In this document: piece by piece, positions 59,214-64,000 of the stretch
Position numbering within the stretch: position 1 is the stretch's first letter
How the letters are laid out: each line of letters begins with the position of its first letter
Source of the DNA: ZC4RG17 sp036380875
GTDB lineage: Bacteria > Actinomycetota > Acidimicrobiia > Spongiisociales > ZC4RG35
Direction of reading: 5' to 3'
DNA: 64,000 nt
Assembly: GCA_036380875.1 (NCBI GenBank)
Contig: DASVDX010000049.1
Coordinates: 41,194 to 105,193 of the forward strand
The notes under the pieces: model-generated
The model's database searches: none
What the model saw: only the letters and a program-made list of their open reading frames with translations
Told to the model about the DNA's origin: nothing
Made by a program: the position numbers and the translations under genes

Positions 59214-59284
59214 AGCGGGTGACGGGAATCGAACCCGCGTTCCGAGCTTGGGAAGCTCGTGTTCTACCATTGAACTACACCCGC
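59214..59284 (-). tRNA. tRNA-Gly (anticodon CCC)
   Basis: A 71 nt cloverleaf on the minus strand. Acceptor stem GCGGGTG/CACCCGC, D arm GTTCAATGGTAGAAC, anticodon stem CGAGC/GCTCG around loop TTCCCAA (anticodon CCC), a 4 nt variable loop and T arm with TTCGATT. The 3' CCA is not encoded (discriminator T is followed by CGG). It decodes GGG. Confidence 0.95.
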
Positions 59285-59406
59285 ATCCGACAGCGTTTCC
59301 CCTGGTCAGAGTCCGCTGTCCTTGAGCTCCGAGGACCCGAGGGCCGCGAAGCTGCCTTCATCATAGGACGGGTCGAGGCTCACGTTCACCCCGACTGAGG
59401 CACTCT

Positions 59407-61293
59407 TCAGGGGAGGAGAGCGCGGCGGAGGAAGGCTGCCATTTGCCCCCGTGTTATGGGGTCGTCGGGGCAGAACCGGTTGTTGGCGGGTGGGTTGCAG
59501 CCTCGGGTGATTCCCGACGCGTAGAGGGCGTTGATATCGCCGACGAACACCGATTCGGCGATGTCGGTCAGGCCCTGGTCTCCCGCCGCAGCCAGGTCGA
59601 GGGCCCGTTTGAGGAAGGCCGCCATCTGTCCCCTTGTCATGGGGTCGTCGGGGCAGAACCGGTTGTTGGCGGGTGGGTTGCAGCCCCGGGTGATGCCTGC
59701 TTCGGCCAGAGCGGCGATGTCGCCTTCGAAGACGTGTCCGGCCGTGTCGACGAACCCGAAATCGCTGCCCGGCAGGTTCAGGGCCCGCACCAGGAACGCC
59801 GCCATCTGACCGCGGGTCACGGGGTCGTTGGGACAGAACCGGTCGTTGCCGGGTGGGTTGCAGCCCCGGGTGTAGCCGGCGTTGGCGATCGCGTTGATGT
59901 CGTCACGGAACACCGAGTCGGCGATGTCCACGAACCGATCCGGCAAAGACGTCGACGTCGTGGTCGTCGACGACGGAGGGTCCGGCAGATACTGATGAAC
60001 GAAGATGTCGATGAACAGGTCGTCGTCGGCGTCTACCAGGTTCGTTGCCCGCGAGGGAAATGCGACGTACCGGCCGTCGCTCGACATCGAAAGACCGAAG
60101 TTGGAGGCACCGTTCGCCTGCGCCCCGTCGGAAGCAACGGAGACTCGCTTCGTCGACCCGCTTTGGCGGTCTCGGACGAAGATGTCGTAGGTCCCATTCG
60201 TATCGCCAGCGACGAGATTGGTGGCGTTGGACAAGAAGCCGACGTAGCGCCCATCACCGGAGATCGAGGCCGCGCCCGAGTCGCCGTTTCCTTGGACGCC
60301 GCTCGAATTCACGGAGACCCGTGAGGTCGTGCCGGTCTGACGGTCATACACGAAGACGTCCCCCGCGGCGTTGGTATCTTCGGGGACGAGATTCGAAGCC
60401 GAGGAGCCAAACGCTATGAATCGCCCGGTCGCCGACAACGAGGCGCCGGTCGACGAGCCATTGGGATCCGCGCCATTCGCCGCGATGGACACGCGTACGG
60501 TCGAACCCGTTTGGCGGTCATGGAGGAAGACGTCCGTCGCCGCGTTCGAGTCGTTGGGTACGAGGTTGGTGGAGTCGGACTGGAAGGCAACGAACCGCCC
60601 GTCAGCGGAGATCGCCGGACTGGACGAGGGCAGGTTCCCTTCGGTGCCGTTGGAGTCGACGGAGACGCGCGTCGTCACGCCCGTCTGGCGGTCGTGGACG
60701 AACACGTCCCAAGTCCCGTTGGTATCGCCCGGGACCAGATTCGACGCGAAGGATCCGAAAGCCACGTACCGGCCATCGGCGGATATCGCTGCTCCGGTCG
60801 AGAAGTTGTTGCCCTGAACACCTGCGGTACTGCGCGACACGAGCGTGGTCCGCCCAGTTCGCCGGTCGTGGACGAACACGTCGGATACCCCGTTGGTGTC
60901 GCCGCCGACGAGGTTCGAGGCGCCGGAGGTGAAGGCCACGTAGCGACCATCGGCGGAGATGGAGGGCGAGACGGAGCCTGCATTTGCCTGGGCGCCGTTG
61001 CTGGAGACGGAGACCCGGGTCGTGGCGCCGGTCTGGCGGTCGTGGACGAAAACGTCTGAGAATGCGTTCGTGTCGCCGGCTACCAGGTTCGTCGCCAGCG
61101 ACGCGTAGGCGACGTACCGCCCATCGCCCGAGATGCTCGGCGTGAGAGAGTCGCCATCCAGACCCTGGCTGTTGGGACGCTGTGATATGCGTTCGGTGTC
61201 ACCTTGGGCGCCCCATGCCGGGATCACGAGAGCCACAGTCGCTACCAGCAGGATGACCACGCTGGCGGGCGCGACCCATCTGCTGGCCCGCAT
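59407..61293 (-). CDS. Secreted seven-bladed TolB-like propeller protein with three SLH domains
   Basis: 628 residues. A signal peptide ends near AWGA. Seven repeats of about 57 residues follow, each of the form SISADGRYVAFxSxAxNLV, GDTNxxxDVFVHDRQTG, RVSVxSNG; the seventh is partial. After a short Ser/Thr linker come three SLH domains of the type TRGCNPPxNxRFCPxDPxTRGQMAAFL. SLH domains hold proteins to the cell envelope; the propeller probably binds a partner outside. Repeats are also visible in the DNA as near-identical 170 bp units. ATG at 61293 with AGGAGGAGGAG upstream is preferred over TTG at 61296. Confidence 0.88.
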   Translation of the reverse strand: MRASRWVAPASVVILLVATVALVIPAWGAQGDTERISQRPNSQGLDGDSLTPSISGDGRYVAYASLATNLVAGDTNAFSDVFVHDRQTGATTRVSVSSNGAQANAGSVSPSISADGRYVAFTSGASNLVGGDTNGVSDVFVHDRRTGRTTLVSRSTAGVQGNNFSTGAAISADGRYVAFGSFASNLVPGDTNGTWDVFVHDRQTGVTTRVSVDSNGTEGNLPSSSPAISADGRFVAFQSDSTNLVPNDSNAATDVFLHDRQTGSTVRVSIAANGADPNGSSTGASLSATGRFIAFGSSASNLVPEDTNAAGDVFVYDRQTGTTSRVSVNSSGVQGNGDSGAASISGDGRYVGFLSNATNLVAGDTNGTYDIFVRDRQSGSTKRVSVASDGAQANGASNFGLSMSSDGRYVAFPSRATNLVDADDDLFIDIFVHQYLPDPPSSTTTTSTSLPDRFVDIADSVFRDDINAIANAGYTRGCNPPGNDRFCPNDPVTRGQMAAFLVRALNLPGSDFGFVDTAGHVFEGDIAALAEAGITRGCNPPANNRFCPDDPMTRGQMAAFLKRALDLAAAGDQGLTDIAESVFVGDINALYASGITRGCNPPANNRFCPDDPITRGQMAAFLRRALLP

Positions 61294-61381
61294 CAACGAC
61301 TCCTCCTCCTGAAACGGTGCGAGCGTAGCGCGGGGGACCGGAGAGGTGTGGTCGCACCGCCGATCGGTGCCGGGCTTCGGC

Positions 61382-62362
61382 TCACGGCAGGTTGGTGATG
61401 TGGACCTTGATGTTCACGTCCCGCTGCTCGGCCGCCTCATAGGCGTCGAGGGCCTTCTCGAACGGGAATGTCGCCGTCACTATTGGCGAGAGATCGATCC
61501 CCGATGTCGCGATGAAACGGATCGTCTCGGGCCAGATATCGGGTGACCCGATCGAGCCGACGATGCGCAGGCCCTTGGACTGGATCTGGCCGAGCCGAGC
61601 AGGGGCGGCATCGCCGATGTTTATCCCGATGAAGACGATGCGTCCGCGGTGGGCGGCCAAATCGAAGGCGTTCGCCATGACCGCCGGGTTTCCTGACGCC
61701 TCGATGATGAGGTCAGCGAGCCGCCCACCGGTCATGTCGCCGAGCGCTTCCTGCGGGTCGACCGACGTGGGGTCGATCGTGTCTGTCGCGCCGAGAGCGG
61801 TTGCGATCGATCGCCGCATTGCCATCGGCTCCACCAGCACCACCCGGGCTCCCATGGCTGCGGCCGCGGCTACGGCACTGAGCCCGATGGTCCCGCCTCC
61901 GAGCACGACCACGGTGTCCGATGCATTCGGCCGGCCGACCAGGTTCAGCGCGTAGTAAGCGCAGCTGAACGGCTCTATCAGTGCGCCCTGTTGGTAGGAG
62001 ACTCCATCAGCCAGCTTGTGGACCCAATCCCAACGCACCTTGAAGAACTCGGCGAGGGCACCGTCCATCGAGAAACCGAAGTGGTCGACGCCGCCGTTCA
62101 CGTTGCACTCGCCGATGATCCGGTCGCCCGGTCGAAAACCCCGGACCTCAGAACCGACCGCCACCACATCGCCGGCCCATTCGTGGCCGGGGATCACGGG
62201 GAACGTGACGGGAATGATGTACTTGCCGGCGAGCAGATCGAAGTCCGAGTGACAGATGCCTACGTGGCGAGGAGCGACCAGTAGATCGTTGGGGCCGATC
62301 TCGGGCTCGTCGACATCGCGCACCACGATCTCCCCGGGCCTCTCGAACACGACACCTTTCAC
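61382..62362 (-). CDS. Zinc-type medium-chain dehydrogenase
   Basis: 326 residues of the MDR superfamily. Catalytic zinc residues: Cys in VGICHSDFDLLAG and His-Glu in IPGHEWAGDVV. The four-cysteine structural zinc lobe is missing (the region reads CNVNGGVDHFGFSMDGALAE). The nucleotide motif is VVVLGGGTIGLSAVAAAAAMG, with a likely NAD preference from the acidic VLVEPM. It resembles sorbitol/threonine dehydrogenase relatives; the substrate is unknown. GTG start with GGAGGT upstream. Confidence 0.86.
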   Translation of the reverse strand: MKGVVFERPGEIVVRDVDEPEIGPNDLLVAPRHVGICHSDFDLLAGKYIIPVTFPVIPGHEWAGDVVAVGSEVRGFRPGDRIIGECNVNGGVDHFGFSMDGALAEFFKVRWDWVHKLADGVSYQQGALIEPFSCAYYALNLVGRPNASDTVVVLGGGTIGLSAVAAAAAMGARVVLVEPMAMRRSIATALGATDTIDPTSVDPQEALGDMTGGRLADLIIEASGNPAVMANAFDLAAHRGRIVFIGINIGDAAPARLGQIQSKGLRIVGSIGSPDIWPETIRFIATSGIDLSPIVTATFPFEKALDAYEAAEQRDVNIKVHITNLP

Positions 62363-62423
62363 CCCACGGACCTCCTATCTCTCCACCTTTCGCAAGGTAG
62401 TGCAGTGGGCCGCCGCCCCCTCC

Positions 62424-64000
62424 TCAACGACGAGTCTTGGCGCGTGCCTTCTGCTGGCGGGCTCGCCGCTGGGCCGGCGTTTCGGGCTCCGGTTCGGGTC
62501 GGGGGAAGCGCTCCTCCAGGGCGAGAGCCACGGGCGTGGCCGTGAACACCGACGAGTAGGTGCCGACCACGATGCCGATGAGGAGGGCGAGGGCGAAGTC
62601 GCTGAGCGTGTCGCCGCCGAGGAACAGAAGGGCGGCCAGGATGAGGATGGCGCCCAGGCCCGTGTTGATCGTGCGAGGGACGGTCTGAAGGCATGCCTCG
62701 TTGGCGAGTTCGGGCAGAGGGCGCTCGGGCTCGAGGCCCATCCGCTCCCGAATCCGGTCGAAGATCACCACCGAGTCGTTGACCGAGTAACCGATCACGG
62801 TGAGGAGGGCGGCGAGGAACACGCCATCGAAGGTCTTGCCCATCCACGCGAACAGGCCGATGAGAATCGCCACGTCGTGGAACAGCGAGGCGACAGACGC
62901 CAGGCCGATCGTCCATCGGAACCGGATGGCCAGGTAGGCGAGCTGAACGAGGAGAGCGAGACCCAAGGCGATGAGCGCCCGGTTGCGCAGCTCCGCACCG
63001 AGGGTCGGTCCGACGAACTGGTCCCTGACGACCTCGGCGTCGCCTCCTAGCGACGCCACTGCCTGCGTCAACGCCGTCTCTTCCTCTTCGGTGAGTTGTT
63101 CGGTGCGGATGACGATGTTGCCTTCCCCGGTCTCCTGGATCAACGGCCGGTCGATCCCGATCTGGGCCAGGGAGCCGCGCAACTCGTCGAGGTCGATGGC
63201 TCGGGCAACGGAGAACTCCACCAGTTGGCCACCCTCGAACTCCAATCCGAAGCGAGGACCGCGGACGATCAGACCGGCGATGGCGACTACGACGAGGACG
63301 GCCGAGGCGACCAGCCATTTACGCCATCCGCCGAGTAGGTCGGGATTGCGCTCCTCCAACCAGGCGAGGAAGCGGCGGCCCACCGTCATGCCCATGAGGC
63401 TCGGGTTGTCGGTGAACGCCGAGGAGCGGGTCAGTAACTCGAGGATCACCCGGGTCACGACCAGGGCCGAGAACATGGACACGACGACACCGATCGAGAG
63501 GGTGACGCCGAAGCCGCGCACCGCTCCGGAGGCGTAGAAGATGAGGAGGATCGCCGCCAGGAGCGTGGTGATGTTGGCGTCGGCGATCGCCGACCACGCC
63601 CGCTTGAACCCGGCGACCAGGGCCTCCCCGACGCTGGTGCCGACGGCATGCTCTTCCTTCGCTCGTTCGTACACCAGCACGTTGGCGTCGACGGCCATGC
63701 CGACGGCGAGCACGAAGCCGGCGATCCCCGGCAGGGTGAGCGTGGCGCCGAGGGCAGCGAGGGTGGCGAAGGACAACAATCCGTATACGCCGAGGGAGAT
63801 GGCGGCTACGACACCCATCACCCGGTAGAAGAAGATCATGTAGAGGATCGTGAGTGTGGCGCCGATGAGCGCCGCTTCGATGCTGGCGTCGACGGCTGCC
63901 TCGCCCAGGCTGGGCCCGACCGTCCCCTGCTCGATGACCTCGACCGGCACCGGCAGGGCACCCGCCCGGATCAGGAGAGCGAGATCCTCCGCTCCCTCCT
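62424..64000 (-). CDS. secDF: SecD-SecF fusion protein translocase subunit (5' end outside window)
   Basis: At least 525 residues; the frame is open to the window edge, so the SecD N-terminal part lies beyond. The visible part begins AGALPVPVEVIEQGTVGPSLG, passes through the SecD membrane domain (GFVLAVGMAVDANVLVYERA, then FKRAWSAIADANITTL) and continues without a stop into SecF (RFGLEFEGGQLVEFSVARA, TVIGYSVNDSVVIFDRIRE in parts, TVPRTINTG). SecD and SecF use the proton gradient to pull exported proteins through SecYEG. Mycobacteria and streptomycetes usually have separate genes; fusion is known in Bacillus. Confidence 0.93.
   Translation of the reverse strand, partial: EGAEDLALLIRAGALPVPVEVIEQGTVGPSLGEAAVDASIEAALIGATLTILYMIFFYRVMGVVAAISLGVYGLLSFATLAALGATLTLPGIAGFVLAVGMAVDANVLVYERAKEEHAVGTSVGEALVAGFKRAWSAIADANITTLLAAILLIFYASGAVRGFGVTLSIGVVVSMFSALVVTRVILELLTRSSAFTDNPSLMGMTVGRRFLAWLEERNPDLLGGWRKWLVASAVLVVVAIAGLIVRGPRFGLEFEGGQLVEFSVARAIDLDELRGSLAQIGIDRPLIQETGEGNIVIRTEQLTEEEETALTQAVASLGGDAEVVRDQFVGPTLGAELRNRALIALGLALLVQLAYLAIRFRWTIGLASVASLFHDVAILIGLFAWMGKTFDGVFLAALLTVIGYSVNDSVVIFDRIRERMGLEPERPLPELANEACLQTVPRTINTGLGAILILAALLFLGGDTLSDFALALLIGIVVGTYSSVFTATPVALALEERFPRPEPEPETPAQRRARQQKARAKTRR

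Noticed and set aside
59530..61200. Regular direct repeats that could suggest a CRISPR array or satellite
   Set aside because: The period (about 170 bp) and reading frame show they encode propeller blades and SLH domains; there are no short spacers.

Overview
The window reads as one origin-proximal stretch of an actinobacterial chromosome, about two-thirds G+C by eye. The most likely class is Acidimicrobiia. Three things point there: the conserved parB-cwlM-trxA-trxB-anti-sigma-sigM-mviN neighbourhood known from mycobacteria; the rpsF-ssb-rpsR-rplI / dnaB block, also typical near oriC; and a secreted protein ending in repeats of the type TRGCNPP...FCPDDP.TRGQMAAFL, a form of S-layer homology (SLH) domain that I associate with Acidimicrobiia (from memory, not searched). 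I see no phage, transposon, integrase, CRISPR array or rRNA. One tRNA-Gly(CCC) gene is present.

Layout. 1-6.9 kb: parB (5' cut by the window edge), then on the minus strand a CwlM-like degenerate amidase, thioredoxin and its reductase, a small membrane protein, an anti-sigma/ECF sigma pair, a pseudokinase-TM-extracellular protein where mviN/murJ should be, and a GNAT acetyltransferase. 6.9-10.6 kb: an HDAC-like deacetylase, a PilT-like ATPase and a CCA tRNA nucleotidyltransferase. 10.6-21.1 kb: arginine biosynthesis argC-J-B-D, then an unrelated Asp-box propeller gene in the slot usually held by argF, then argR-G-H and an APC permease. 21.1-28.3 kb: housekeeping singles (endonuclease/phosphatase, Xaa-Pro peptidase, EamA exporter, glutamate dehydrogenase, HlyIII-like membrane protein, luciferase-like oxidoreductase, short-chain Z-isoprenyl synthase).

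28.4-35.9 kb is a single-strand catabolic and uptake operon: FAH-family hydrolase, ABC binding lipoprotein, two permeases, ATPase, GntR regulator, amidohydrolase and Gfo/Idh dehydrogenase, joined by 1-4 base overlaps. It looks built to import and break down a small organic acid of unknown identity. 35.9-42.9 kb: an AtuA-like protein facing the other way, OPRT-like protein, a membrane protein, endonuclease IV, panB, a DUF192 lipoprotein, and rpsF-ssb-rpsR-rplI with structured leaders. 43.0-48.4 kb: a lone CoxL-like molybdenum hydroxylase subunit, dnaB, and an arsenic cassette (arsC, arsR, arsM). 48.4-53.7 kb: a minus-strand unit DtxR - H+-pyrophosphatase - KimA-like permease. 54-57.8 kb: dcd, and a MarR/CLC channel divergent pair sharing a palindromic operator, then an orphan response regulator. 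57.9-64 kb: an MFS permease, tRNA-Gly with terminator, the secreted propeller-SLH protein, a medium-chain dehydrogenase, and a SecD-SecF fusion cut by the window edge.

A strong window-wide signal is leaderless expression. About twenty start codons sit 6-10 nt downstream of a TANNNT -10 hexamer, mostly with no Shine-Dalgarno sequence. This pattern decides several start calls here. In two of these promoters (argC, argR) the -10 overlaps a shared ArgR-type palindrome, and in marR it overlaps the MarR palindrome, giving a direct picture of repression.
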